Below the pieces are notes generated by a model. It was not told the DNA's origin. It ran no database searches and saw only the letters and a list, made by a program, of their open reading frames with translations. The translations under genes were made by a program, and so were the position numbers. This document shows positions 1 through 6,454 of a stretch of 6,678 nucleotides of DNA, piece by piece. The DNA lies in contig QMPN01000163.1 in assembly GCA_003648575.1 (NCBI GenBank), forward strand, positions 1-6,678. Direction: 5' to 3'. This stretch comes from Bacteroidota bacterium. GTDB taxonomy: Bacteria > Bacteroidota > Bacteroidia > Bacteroidales > B18-G4. Numbering within the stretch: the stretch's first letter is position 1; each line of letters opens with the position of its first letter.

Positions 1-19
1 AAAACCAATAACCCTGGTT

Positions 20-3000
20 ATGAGACTTCTTTACTTTGCAGTATTCCTGCTACTTTGCTGCAGTATTTTCGCACAATCATTTCCTGTTGCCATTGATGAT
101 AGTGCACAGGTCATGAGCCAGAAAGTAGTTGTAATTCCCGTACTTGAAAATGACTACGATCCCGACGGGGATTCGATTATTATTTCCAAGGTCTATTCAG
201 CAAACCATGGCGAAGAGTGGCATGATGATACTTTGGCATATTATCAATCGGAATGGTTTGAAGGATGGGACGAGGTAAAATATAAGAACAGAAAGTACAA
301 CGCATATTATTTTGAGTCTGAGTATGCATATATACATATTGAGGTGCTGCCAAACCCCGATGTACCCTTTGCAATCAATGACACTTTTTCTATAAAAAGA
401 TTAGAAGTTGTTGACCTAGACGTCCTTCATAACGATGGAGATCCAAACGGCGATGAATTTATTGTGGACGGGGTTTCATTTTCGTCAAATTTTTTTGAAG
501 TTGACATTGCAGATGATCAATCCTATGTTACAGTAACTACGAAATATTCAACACCTGAAGAGTATAGGTTTTATTATGAAAATATAGAAAAAGAAACCAC
601 AAACCAGTACTACTCAAATGAGGCACGGGTACATTTGATCGTTGAAGAAAACCCTGACATCCCCACAGCTGTTAACGATACATTCCAGATGACTGGAGGC
701 ATCCCGCAAATCCTGGATGTACTCTTCAATGACCTCGACCCTTTGGAAGATACGATTGAAATCTTCAACTATACCATTCCTAATAATGGAAATGCCACAC
801 TTGTGGATAATCAATTCCATGTAACTATAAATACTTCTTTTGCAGGGAATACATTTTTTGAATATACATGGAGATATAAAAACAAGCCCTGGCTTTATAC
901 CGAGGAGGCCAGGGTTCAGATTTCAGTTAACAAAAACCCTGACTGCCCTGTCGGAGACTCAGATTATGGCTCAGGCCTGGCATATATTTTCATCCCTGTT
1001 GAAGTATTGAGCAATGACTATGATCCAGGTGGCGACGAAATAGAAATAATGGATGTTAAAGCGAAATGGGCCAACCATAGTAGTATACACTTTTCAAACG
1101 ACACGGTCTTTTACCGAGCTCCGGCATATATAAATGGAATAGACACCGCATTTTATAAGATCCGTAAAGTTAACCATCCTGAATACTTTTCTGAATGGAT
1201 TCCGATAATATATGATGTTTCATGGAACCCGGGTTATCCACTTTGCATCCCGGACTCAGGGACAACAACCGGAGCAATTCCTGTACATATTGATTTCAGG
1301 TCAAATGACATTATTCCGGACAGTCTGAACAACCTCTCTGTACACATACAACACCAAACTTCAAAAGGGATTGCAACAAGAATTACGGATTCAGTGCTTT
1401 TATATACTCCCTATTCAAGATGTACAGGCAGGGATACAGTAAGAATTGAATATTTGAATTTTAATTTTAATCCCTTCAAGTTAGCAAAAGGTGAAGTATA
1501 TATTGATATCATTAACAACCATAGTTACGATTCATTATATATCAACAATATCAATGCCGGGTTTAACGCAAGTGGTTTTCAGTTTTCACGTATTAATGAA
1601 TTTCCCGGTACCGGTATCCAAGAATACAATCCACATTTTGAAGTCCCAAAAGGCAGTGGTATCCACACCATGTTTTGCAATACAATATGGATTGGTGGAT
1701 TTGATAGCGAAGGAGAATTGCATATCGCAGCAGAGCGATACAGAAACCATATACCTGATTTCCAGGTAGGTCCTGTTAATTATGGCACATATGACACAAG
1801 CTATATCAAGTTGTGGAACCGTATGTGGAACGTAACAAAAGCAGAGGTTTCCAATCATATCAATAATTGGTGGAAAGAAGAGTATGATATGCCCGAACCT
1901 ATTGAAAACTGGCCTGGGAATGGTGAAGGTTTAATGGCAGAACAATTAGCACCATATTTTGACCAGGATGCGGACGGCATATATGATCCTTGGGCCGGAG
2001 ACTACCCACTCATCAGAGGGGACCATTGCTTGTATTTCATAATAAATGATGACAAATACCATGAAAATACCCAGGCAGATTCAATGCTGGTGGAAATCCA
2101 TGGGATGGCATATGCCTTTGATGCTCCGGAAGATTCAATACTAAATAATACGATCTTCGTACACTACGATATTATCAACAGATCTGAGCTTACTTATCAT
2201 GATGCATACTTCGGTGCTTTCACCGATTTTGCGCTAGGATATGAATGGGATGACTATGTTGGAAGCCATGTGTCAGGGAATTCTTATTATGCATACAGTG
2301 ATGATATAGATGGTTCAGGTGAACCCGGAAGTTACGGGAATAAGCCTCCGGCACAATCCGTCACCTTCCTGGCAGGGCCGTACCTGGATCCTGATAATAC
2401 AGACAATCCGTCAGGGCTATGTGATGAGGGAATAAATGGTTTGAATTTCGGGAATGGAGCCATTGATGATGAGCGTCATGGCATGTCATATTTCATGTTT
2501 TTCGACGGTGGTGGCGGACCACAAGGAGATCCTGTCATTGGCATAGAATATTACAATTTTATGCGTGCACTATGGAAAGATGAAACTCATATGATCTTCG
2601 GCGGATACGGGCATTTTAACTCAGGTGGAGTCGGACCTGAATGCAGATACTTGTGGCCTGGAGACAGTGATCCTGAGAACTGGGGAACAGGATGCATTCT
2701 CCCAAATGAAGGTTATAATCAAAATGGTAAATGGTGGACTGAAATGGGAGAAGGTGTTAATGGATACGACGCACATGGCATGGCTTCCAGCGGCCCGTTC
2801 ACTTTCAAGCCTGGCGATATACAGGAAGTGGACCTTGCCTTTCTATTCGCAAACAGCAACCACAGTGCGGATTCGTCAGTGAAATTACTGGGAGACAGAC
2901 TGCTGGAACTGAGACAAAGAGTCTTAGATGGCGAGATCATCATCCCTAACAATGAGCTTGCTATAAATGAAGGTACTGCAGAAGAAGTTTCAATTACGAT

Positions 3001-3211
3001 ATATCCCAACCCGGCCCGTGATATGATCCACATTAAGGGAGTAGAAAAACTGGCGGGGGCCGAATACAGGATCTATAATATGATGGGAACTTGCATTCAG
3101 AACGGTAAGGCAAGCGGTGAGATCAACATCAATGGCCTGGAAAAGGGATTTTACATTGTAAGCATTATTACCGCTAATGGAATAAGTAGTGGAAAGTTTG
3201 TAAAACAGTAA
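20..3211 (+). CDS. Large secreted surface protein with cadherin/Ig-like repeats and T9SS type A sorting domain
   Basis: A 1063-residue exported protein. Residues 1-19 form a signal peptide (Arg2, a Leu/Phe/Cys-rich core, likely cleavage after Phe-Ala-Gln). Five repeats of about 95 residues follow, starting near 21, 112, 211, 306 and 403; the last four begin with an NPxxP motif. The first four carry VLxND-xDPxGD-like motifs (residues 41-53, 135-147, 234-246, 329-341), typical of Big_9/cadherin-like bacterial domains and possibly calcium-binding; the fifth (426-439) is degenerate. Residues ~505-965 form a module I recognise from other Bacteroidota T9SS proteins: IWIGG at 556-560, an acidic DQDADGIYDP stretch at 648-657 and DYPLIRGD at 661-668. 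Residues ~985-1063 match a type A sorting domain (IYPNPARD at 994-1001, GFYIVSI near the end), implying outer-membrane export by T9SS and removal of this tail. Function is unknown; adhesion or a structural surface role is inference. The start is the first ATG with a signal peptide; only 19 upstream bases are visible. Confidence 0.93.
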   Translation: MRLLYFAVFLLLCCSIFAQSFPVAIDDSAQVMSQKVVVIPVLENDYDPDGDSIIISKVYSANHGEEWHDDTLAYYQSEWFEGWDEVKYKNRKYNAYYFESEYAYIHIEVLPNPDVPFAINDTFSIKRLEVVDLDVLHNDGDPNGDEFIVDGVSFSSNFFEVDIADDQSYVTVTTKYSTPEEYRFYYENIEKETTNQYYSNEARVHLIVEENPDIPTAVNDTFQMTGGIPQILDVLFNDLDPLEDTIEIFNYTIPNNGNATLVDNQFHVTINTSFAGNTFFEYTWRYKNKPWLYTEEARVQISVNKNPDCPVGDSDYGSGLAYIFIPVEVLSNDYDPGGDEIEIMDVKAKWANHSSIHFSNDTVFYRAPAYINGIDTAFYKIRKVNHPEYFSEWIPIIYDVSWNPGYPLCIPDSGTTTGAIPVHIDFRSNDIIPDSLNNLSVHIQHQTSKGIATRITDSVLLYTPYSRCTGRDTVRIEYLNFNFNPFKLAKGEVYIDIINNHSYDSLYINNINAGFNASGFQFSRINEFPGTGIQEYNPHFEVPKGSGIHTMFCNTIWIGGFDSEGELHIAAERYRNHIPDFQVGPVNYGTYDTSYIKLWNRMWNVTKAEVSNHINNWWKEEYDMPEPIENWPGNGEGLMAEQLAPYFDQDADGIYDPWAGDYPLIRGDHCLYFIINDDKYHENTQADSMLVEIHGMAYAFDAPEDSILNNTIFVHYDIINRSELTYHDAYFGAFTDFALGYEWDDYVGSHVSGNSYYAYSDDIDGSGEPGSYGNKPPAQSVTFLAGPYLDPDNTDNPSGLCDEGINGLNFGNGAIDDERHGMSYFMFFDGGGGPQGDPVIGIEYYNFMRALWKDETHMIFGGYGHFNSGGVGPECRYLWPGDSDPENWGTGCILPNEGYNQNGKWWTEMGEGVNGYDAHGMASSGPFTFKPGDIQEVDLAFLFANSNHSADSSVKLLGDRLLELRQRVLDGEIIIPNNELAINEGTAEEVSITIYPNPARDMIHIKGVEKLAGAEYRIYNMMGTCIQNGKASGEININGLEKGFYIVSIITANGISSGKFVKQ

Positions 3212-3239
3212 TTTATTTGACTAGAAAGCATTTCCTATT

Positions 3240-3266
3240 AACCGATTTAACCGATTTAACCGATTT
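3240..3266. repeat. Three tandem 9-bp repeats (AACCGATTT)
   Basis: AACCGATTT occurs three times without mismatch at 3240-3248, 3249-3257 and 3258-3266. It lies 28 bases after the stop codon of the large surface protein, outside any gene. A diverged single copy of the same phrase (AACTGATTAAAT) recurs at 3452-3463. Confidence 0.9.
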
Positions 3267-3344
3267 TTAATCGAGAAACGAAAGGATATGGAAGATATTC
3301 GAAGATGATAGAAGATAGAAGAAGTAATTCAACACCCACTGCGT

Positions 3345-3368
3345 CTGCCGAAGTGTTAACGAAGGCGG
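3345..3368 (-). repeat. REP-like 24-bp inverted-repeat element, copy C
   Basis: Read on the minus strand it has arms CCGCC and GGCAG (four of five positions pair) around a 14-base centre, TTCGTTAACACTTC. It aligns without gaps to the elements at 5140-5163 and 6422-6445: all have CG at positions 8-9 and CTTCGG at 16-21. It is the most diverged of the three. Calling it the same family is inference from this alignment. Confidence 0.5.
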
Positions 3369-3377
3369 AGCACCCCG

Positions 3378-3397
3378 GATGTTCGCAAGCGTACATC
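3378..3397. repeat. 20-bp inverted repeat (GATGT/ACATC arms)
   Basis: Perfect 5-bp arms GATGT and ACATC enclose TCGCAAGCGT. It lies nine bases after the REP-like element. Its centre, TTCGC then AAGC, is reminiscent of the centre of the 24-bp elements but two bases shorter, so it may be a shortened relative. No T-tract follows on either strand, so a terminator role is not supported. Confidence 0.4.
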
Positions 3398-3407
3398 TGA
3401 CCCCAAT

Positions 3408-3430
3408 AGCGAACACTTTCCAGCGAACAC
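3408..3430. repeat. Direct repeat AGCGAACAC, period 14
   Basis: AGCGAACAC occurs exactly at 3408-3416 and 3422-3430. Only two copies exist, 81 bases upstream of the next gene. It could be a remnant of a short tandem array or a paired protein-binding site; nothing in the sequence decides between these. Confidence 0.45.
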
Positions 3431-3510
3431 CAACAAAGCGATCATCCTATTAACTGATTAAATTACAGTGCAATACAACACTTGGTACAATAATTGAATT
3501 TATTACTGTG

Positions 3511-4353
3511 ATGTTGCTTCTGATATCCGCTATATGCTTCATTCTGCTATCCGGGCAGGTGAACTCTATTGAAAAATTATCCGGCACCTACCTTGGTCAG
3601 GAACCACCGGGAAGTGTGCCTGTACGCTTTGCCCGCGGAGTTATTCCCGATGACCTGCATTCGGTGCCCATATTCAGCAAAGATGGAAGATCAATGTACC
3701 TTAAGAGTATGGACAGTGAAGGGATCACGGTTTCGAAAAATGATGGCAATTACTGGAGCTCCCCGGAACCCGTTTTCAGGAACAGCGATCTGGGCAATTC
3801 CGACGACCCCTGCTTGTCGTACGGTGGTGACAAGTTTTTCTTCTCATCCTACAACAAGGAAGCAAACAGGGATTATATTTATTACAGCGAGATGAAGAGC
3901 GGGAAGCTCAGTCAGCCGCAGCAACCGGAGGGAAATGTAAATACACTCGATCTGCACTGGCAATTCAGCATGGCAGGAAACGGCAATATTTATTTTGCTT
4001 CAACAGGAAATATCTATTGTTCCGAACTGGAAGGTGGCATATACCATGAACCATATAAGATGGACTCGTGCATCAATACAAATCTAAGCGAGTGCACCCC
4101 ATATGTAAGCCCTGCAGAGGATATACTCATCTTCTCACGGTCAGTGAATGGTAAGCCGGATCTGTTTATCAGCCGGAAAGACAAAAACGGACATTGGGGG
4201 ACATCACAAGCACTTCCACACCCCATCAACACTGAACACCATGAGATGTGCCCGCACATTACCGCTGACGGGAAATATTTCTTCTTTATCAGCTCCAGGG
4301 AAGGCTTATTCAGTGCCTATTGGATGGATGCTGATGCGATCCTCACAAATTAG
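3511..4353 (+). CDS. Secreted PD40 (WD40-like) beta-propeller protein
   Basis: A 280-residue protein. Residues 1-19 are a hydrophobic export signal (MLLLISAICFILLSG), followed by the YLGQEPPG motif (27-34) typical of PD40-domain proteins of Bacteroidota. Five PD40-type blades can be read: HSVPIFSKDGRSMYL (50-64), SDDPCLSYGGDKFFFSS (97-113), HWQFSMAGNGNIYFAS (149-164), ECTPYVSPAEDILIFSR (194-210) and EMCPHITADGKYFFFISSR (244-262). They follow the SPDGKxLYFxS pattern found in TolB-like propellers. The ending YWMDADAI matches the usual end of this group. There is no sorting domain, so it is probably periplasmic or lipid-free exported; substrate and role are unknown. The start is uncertain: GTG at 3508 directly precedes ATG at 3511, and the frame is open back to 3454 with no other ATG. 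The signal has no basic residue before its hydrophobic core, so the true N terminus may differ or be worn. Confidence 0.87.
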   Translation: MLLLISAICFILLSGQVNSIEKLSGTYLGQEPPGSVPVRFARGVIPDDLHSVPIFSKDGRSMYLKSMDSEGITVSKNDGNYWSSPEPVFRNSDLGNSDDPCLSYGGDKFFFSSYNKEANRDYIYYSEMKSGKLSQPQQPEGNVNTLDLHWQFSMAGNGNIYFASTGNIYCSELEGGIYHEPYKMDSCINTNLSECTPYVSPAEDILIFSRSVNGKPDLFISRKDKNGHWGTSQALPHPINTEHHEMCPHITADGKYFFFISSREGLFSAYWMDADAILTN

Positions 4354-4370
4354 CAAAAGAACAATAAAAA

Positions 4371-4392
4371 AGCCCCGCAATTTTGCGGGGCT
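4371..4392. terminator. Bidirectional intrinsic terminator between convergent genes
   Basis: Perfect 10-bp arms AGCCCCGCAA and TTGCGGGGCT are separated by two bases; in RNA the GC-rich 8-bp stem would carry a 6-base A/U loop. On the minus strand it is followed by TTTTTTATTG, a good U-tract, so it should stop transcription of the DUF4440-like gene whose stop codon lies seven bases away. On the plus strand the tail is only ATATGTTT, but it sits 17 bases after the propeller gene and probably serves both. Confidence 0.88.
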
Positions 4393-4398
4393 ATATGT

Positions 4399-4998
4399 TT
4401 AAATCTCTTCCTTTTTGGTAGATGCCGGTTTCTTTCCGGACCTGGTCTTTCCTTTATCGTTCTGAAGATCACTCCCTTTCTTACCATCAGGTGCTCCCTT
4501 GGCAGATCCTTTCTTGCTTGCTGACATGGGATTTATATCGGTATTCCACATCTCATAAAGAATCCTGTAATCTTTGCCCGTCTTTCTCCAGATGGTCATA
4601 TACTTTCCTTTGTCAGACATTGGTTCAGCCATGCCTGCGATCTCAACTGTAATGGTATATGATCCAATCTCAATAACAACATCACCTTTCTCGCTTACTT
4701 TCTTTGTTGTCAGCTTCATAGCTGTTACTTTGTTTCCCTTGGCTGCAGATTCCTGCTGATGTGCCATTACTTCATCAAGGCCACGCATCATTGGGTTGTA
4801 GTTCGGCATGGAAATAACTTTCTCATCATAATAAGTCATGAGTTTACCATAATCACCGTTGAGGGTAGCACCCACCATTTTATTGTTGTAATCCTGAATG
4901 ATATCTTTTAGTTCTCCTTTATCGCTCTTCTGAGCGATCATAGCAACAGATGCAAGCATCAGAATAGCAAACATCAGGCTCTTCGTCATCATTTTCAT
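4399..4998 (-). CDS. Secreted DUF4440/SnoaL-like (NTF2-fold) protein with lysine-rich tail
   Basis: A 199-residue protein. Residues 1-23 form a signal peptide (basic start MKMMTK, a hydrophobic core, likely cleavage after Ile-Ala-Gln). Residues ~28-156 fit the DUF4440/SnoaL-like part of the NTF2 superfamily: an N-terminal helix with ATLNGDYGKLMTYYDEKV (44-61), then MMRGLDEVMAH (70-80), beta strands with GDVVIEIGSYTITVEI (105-120) and the late KYMTIWRKTGKDYRI (132-146). Members of this fold include small-molecule-binding proteins and enzymes; no catalytic set can be assigned here. Residues 161-199 are a low-complexity tail rich in Lys, Gly and Ser with 11 lysines, probably disordered. The first ATG gives the best signal peptide. 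The gene is convergent with the propeller gene, shares its terminator, and has its own promoter-like site upstream. Family assignment is by pattern, not by search. Confidence 0.87.
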   Translation of the reverse strand: MKMMTKSLMFAILMLASVAMIAQKSDKGELKDIIQDYNNKMVGATLNGDYGKLMTYYDEKVISMPNYNPMMRGLDEVMAHQQESAAKGNKVTAMKLTTKKVSEKGDVVIEIGSYTITVEIAGMAEPMSDKGKYMTIWRKTGKDYRILYEMWNTDINPMSASKKGSAKGAPDGKKGSDLQNDKGKTRSGKKPASTKKEEI

Positions 4999-5047
4999 AG
5001 TTTTTGGATTTGATTATTATTGAATAATTTGTGATCAATTGATTGCA

Positions 5048-5079
5048 TAAAGATAATACATCATTTGACTGATAGTCAA
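5048..5079 (-). promoter_or_regulatory. Probable Bacteroidota-type promoter of the DUF4440-like gene
   Basis: On the minus strand TATCTTTA (5055-5048) matches five of the six fixed positions of the -7 consensus TAnnTTTG. A TTG (5079-5077) lies 21 bases upstream, in place for the -33 element TTTG. This would leave a leader of about 40 bases before the ATG at 4998. A perfect 10-bp palindrome, ATCAATTGAT (5034-5043), sits near the expected start of transcription. Confidence 0.4.
5065..5079. promoter_or_regulatory. 15-bp palindrome overlapping the -33 region (possible operator)
   Basis: TTGACT and AGTCAA are exact 6-bp arms around GAT. The site overlaps the proposed -33 element of the DUF4440-like gene, a typical position for a repressor or activator site. 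The regulator is not in the window, and a chance palindrome of this size cannot be excluded. Confidence 0.3.
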
Positions 5080-5139
5080 TATGCAGCAGTTAAATAACAA
5101 ATTAATACAGCAGATGTTCATAACCGGGCGCCAGGCGGC

Positions 5140-5163
5140 ACACCTACGCTGAAGCTTCGGTGT
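5140..5163 (+). repeat. REP-like 24-bp inverted-repeat element, copy B
   Basis: Perfect 5-bp arms ACACC and GGTGT surround a 14-base centre, TACGCTGAAGCTTC. The part CGCTGAAGCTTCGG differs by one base from the copy at 6422-6445, while the outer arms differ in sequence and still pair. It lies just upstream (plus strand) of the heptamer array, in the gap between two leftward genes. Confidence 0.6.
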
Positions 5164-5166
5164 ACG

Positions 5167-5265
5167 CAGTAGGCGGTAGGCAGTAAGCAGTAGGCGTTGG
5201 GTATCTAGTAACCAGTAACCAGTAACCAGTAGCCAGTAACACACCCTGCAGCCAGAACCCAGAAC
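5167..5265. repeat. Degenerate heptamer tandem arrays
   Basis: First array, 5167-5194: CAGTAGG, CGGTAGG, CAGTAAG, CAGTAGG, followed by a weak fifth unit. Second array, 5206-5240: TAGTAAC, CAGTAAC, CAGTAAC, CAGTAGC, CAGTAAC. A third pair, CCAGAAC twice, covers 5252-5265 and touches the stop codon of the leftward DJ-1-like gene. All have a period of seven and a related CAGTARS theme, suggesting slippage and divergence from one unit. Because seven is not a multiple of three, a coding origin is unlikely. Confidence 0.85.
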
Positions 5266-6216
5266 TTAAATTACCATACACTTCTGCATTCCCATCCTGC
5301 CTTCACAGAACAGATATACGTAGTATATTCCAGTTGGTAATGAAGCAGGACTGAAAGTGACCCGCTGCGTACCCTGCAGGAATTGTTGCTTCACAACATC
5401 CATCACCATGATCCCTTGCTGATTAAACACAGCGATATGAACAATGGCATTCTGATCCAGATCGAATTGTATGCATGATGATGTTTTTATCGGGTTGGGG
5501 CAGAGTTTAAAATCGATCTTATCTCTTCTCTTCTTCATGCGTTCCTGCACATACGTACTGCTTTCAACGGCATCCCGTATCATCGCACACATTTCCTGGC
5601 GATATTCAGTGGCATTCACGCAGGTGATGATTCCCTGATCCTCGGTAGGAGGTTCGAAGTTACCCAGGTAAACAGCTCCTGCTGCCTGGTATTCATCAAT
5701 ATAGTCGTCATGCCCGGTGATCTCAATACCTTCCAGCACATTGGCAGCAGCCAGTACCCGTACGCCACGGCACCAGGCAGCAATAGGAATGTTATTCGAA
5801 TTGGCCTGTGCCAATATACTTAATACAAAGGGGCAATTAAGCAAGTTGGCGTGCGATCCTCCAGGCACTACAACGATCACATCCCATTCCAGCGCATTAT
5901 CAAGCTGGTAGGTCATAATGTCGGGGTTCATCACCTCACAGCCCTGCATGCCTGCCCAGGGACAAGGATTTACTTCCGGAGTGCAGCATGCTATACTGAC
6001 CTCCCATCCATATTCCGCAAAATTCTCCAAAATACTGTTTTGATTATCCTCAATATTGAGGCTTGCACCATAAGCTTCATCTACTAATAGTAAAGCTTTG
6101 ACGGTGAGAGGCGCCCGCAACTCCGGCGGGGGGTCCAGGCCATGACCCGCATAGGCAAAGAAACCTATGAAGACCGCTAAGGCCAGGAGTCTGTTGATCA
6201 GAGTTCTTGTTTCCAT
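5266..6216 (-). CDS. Secreted DJ-1/PfpI-like protein with T9SS sorting domain
   Basis: A 316-residue protein. Residues 1-24 look like an export signal (METRTLINR then a hydrophobic core, possible cleavage near AYAGHG). Residues ~38-218 match the DJ-1/PfpI (class I amidotransferase-like) fold: first strand KALLLVDEAYG (40-50), the strand-turn DVIVVVPGG (112-120), the nucleophile-elbow region PIAAWCRGVRVLAAA (144-158) with Cys149, then ITGHDDYIDEYQAAGAVYLG (166-185) where family members carry TG...D...AGA. Cys149 is the probable reactive residue. The residue after it is Arg, not the His of PfpI-type proteases, so protease activity is doubtful. Residues ~233-316 form a T9SS sorting domain with a CPNP motif (239-242) in place of the usual YPNP and LPTGIYYVYL near the end, so secretion to the surface is predicted. 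The domain holds many cysteines (77, 78, 85, 93, 128, 149, 199, 210), odd for a plain DJ-1 protein. Substrate unknown. Confidence 0.9.
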   Translation of the reverse strand: METRTLINRLLALAVFIGFFAYAGHGLDPPPELRAPLTVKALLLVDEAYGASLNIEDNQNSILENFAEYGWEVSIACCTPEVNPCPWAGMQGCEVMNPDIMTYQLDNALEWDVIVVVPGGSHANLLNCPFVLSILAQANSNNIPIAAWCRGVRVLAAANVLEGIEITGHDDYIDEYQAAGAVYLGNFEPPTEDQGIITCVNATEYRQEMCAMIRDAVESSTYVQERMKKRRDKIDFKLCPNPIKTSSCIQFDLDQNAIVHIAVFNQQGIMVMDVVKQQFLQGTQRVTFSPASLPTGIYYVYLFCEGRMGMQKCMVI

Positions 6217-6251
6217 TTTATTCCGGTTTTAATTATTATATACTATATATA

Positions 6252-6266
6252 GGCATAGCCTATGCC
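6252..6266. promoter_or_regulatory. Perfect 15-bp palindrome upstream of the DJ-1-like gene (possible operator)
   Basis: GGCATAG and CTATGCC are exact 7-bp arms around a single C, 36 bases upstream of the ATG at 6216. The one-base centre argues against an RNA hairpin and for a dimeric protein-binding site. On the minus strand a TTTG (6269-6266), suited to a -33 element, abuts it, and the AT-rich TATAAT (6240-6235) lies downstream, so the site would fall inside the promoter. The -7 match is weak. Confidence 0.45.
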
Positions 6267-6374
6267 AAAAACTCCATACACCTGACTAACATGCCTTTAA
6301 GGATATGTTTTAGAAAATTTTAACGTTTTTTATGTGTGATATTTCCACATAGAGCGGACAGGGGGAAGGGAACA

Positions 6375-6415
6375 GAGGAACGAAGAACGAAAATCGAAAA
6401 TCGAGGAACGAAGGA
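6375..6415. repeat. Purine-rich direct repeat (GAGGAACGAAG, period 28)
   Basis: GAGGAACGAAG is exact at 6375-6385 and 6403-6413, with CGAAAAT twice in tandem between them (6388-6401). The phrase AATCGAGGAACGAAGGA (6399-6415) nearly repeats AATCGAGAAACGAAAGGA in the first intergenic island (3269-3286), about 3.1 kb away. Confidence 0.75.
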
Positions 6416-6421
6416 CAATGC

Positions 6422-6445
6422 CCTCCTTCGCTTAAGCTTCGGAGG
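6422..6445 (+). repeat. REP-like 24-bp inverted-repeat element, copy A
   Basis: Perfect 5-bp arms CCTCC and GGAGG surround TTCGCTTAAGCTTC, which itself contains the palindrome GCTTAAGC. The part CGCTTAAGCTTCGG differs by one base from the copy at 5140-5163. It ends nine bases before the octamer array. On the minus strand it is preceded, not followed, by a T-run, and on the plus strand an A-run follows, so it is not a standard terminator. Confidence 0.6.
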
Positions 6446-6454
6446 ATAAAAAAA

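Larger units (their letters stand above)
3212..3510. other. Intergenic repeat island between two rightward genes
   Basis: No credible gene is seen in this roughly 300-base gap. It holds, in order, three exact 9-mers, a GAAGATA-rich purine stretch (3291-3324, with GAAGATA at 3291 and 3311), a 24-bp imperfect inverted repeat, a second inverted repeat and a 14-base-period direct repeat. A similar phrase, TCCTATTAAC(C/T)GATT, occurs at 3233 and 3445 and roughly brackets the block. No T-tailed hairpin is visible after the upstream gene, and no convincing promoter for the downstream gene. Confidence 0.6.

Noticed and set aside
1491..1858. Overlapping small frames on both strands inside the large surface-protein gene
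   Set aside because: They lie wholly within a well-supported gene in another frame and show no domain or start-site support.
5035..5244. Minus-strand frame of 69 residues with WLLVTGYWLLDT-like repeats
   Set aside because: It is a translation of the heptamer array plus promoter sequence of the next gene; no family features.
6422..6445. Intrinsic terminator for the DJ-1-like gene or its neighbour
   Set aside because: No T-tract follows the inverted repeat in either direction, and it lies upstream, not downstream, of the leftward gene.
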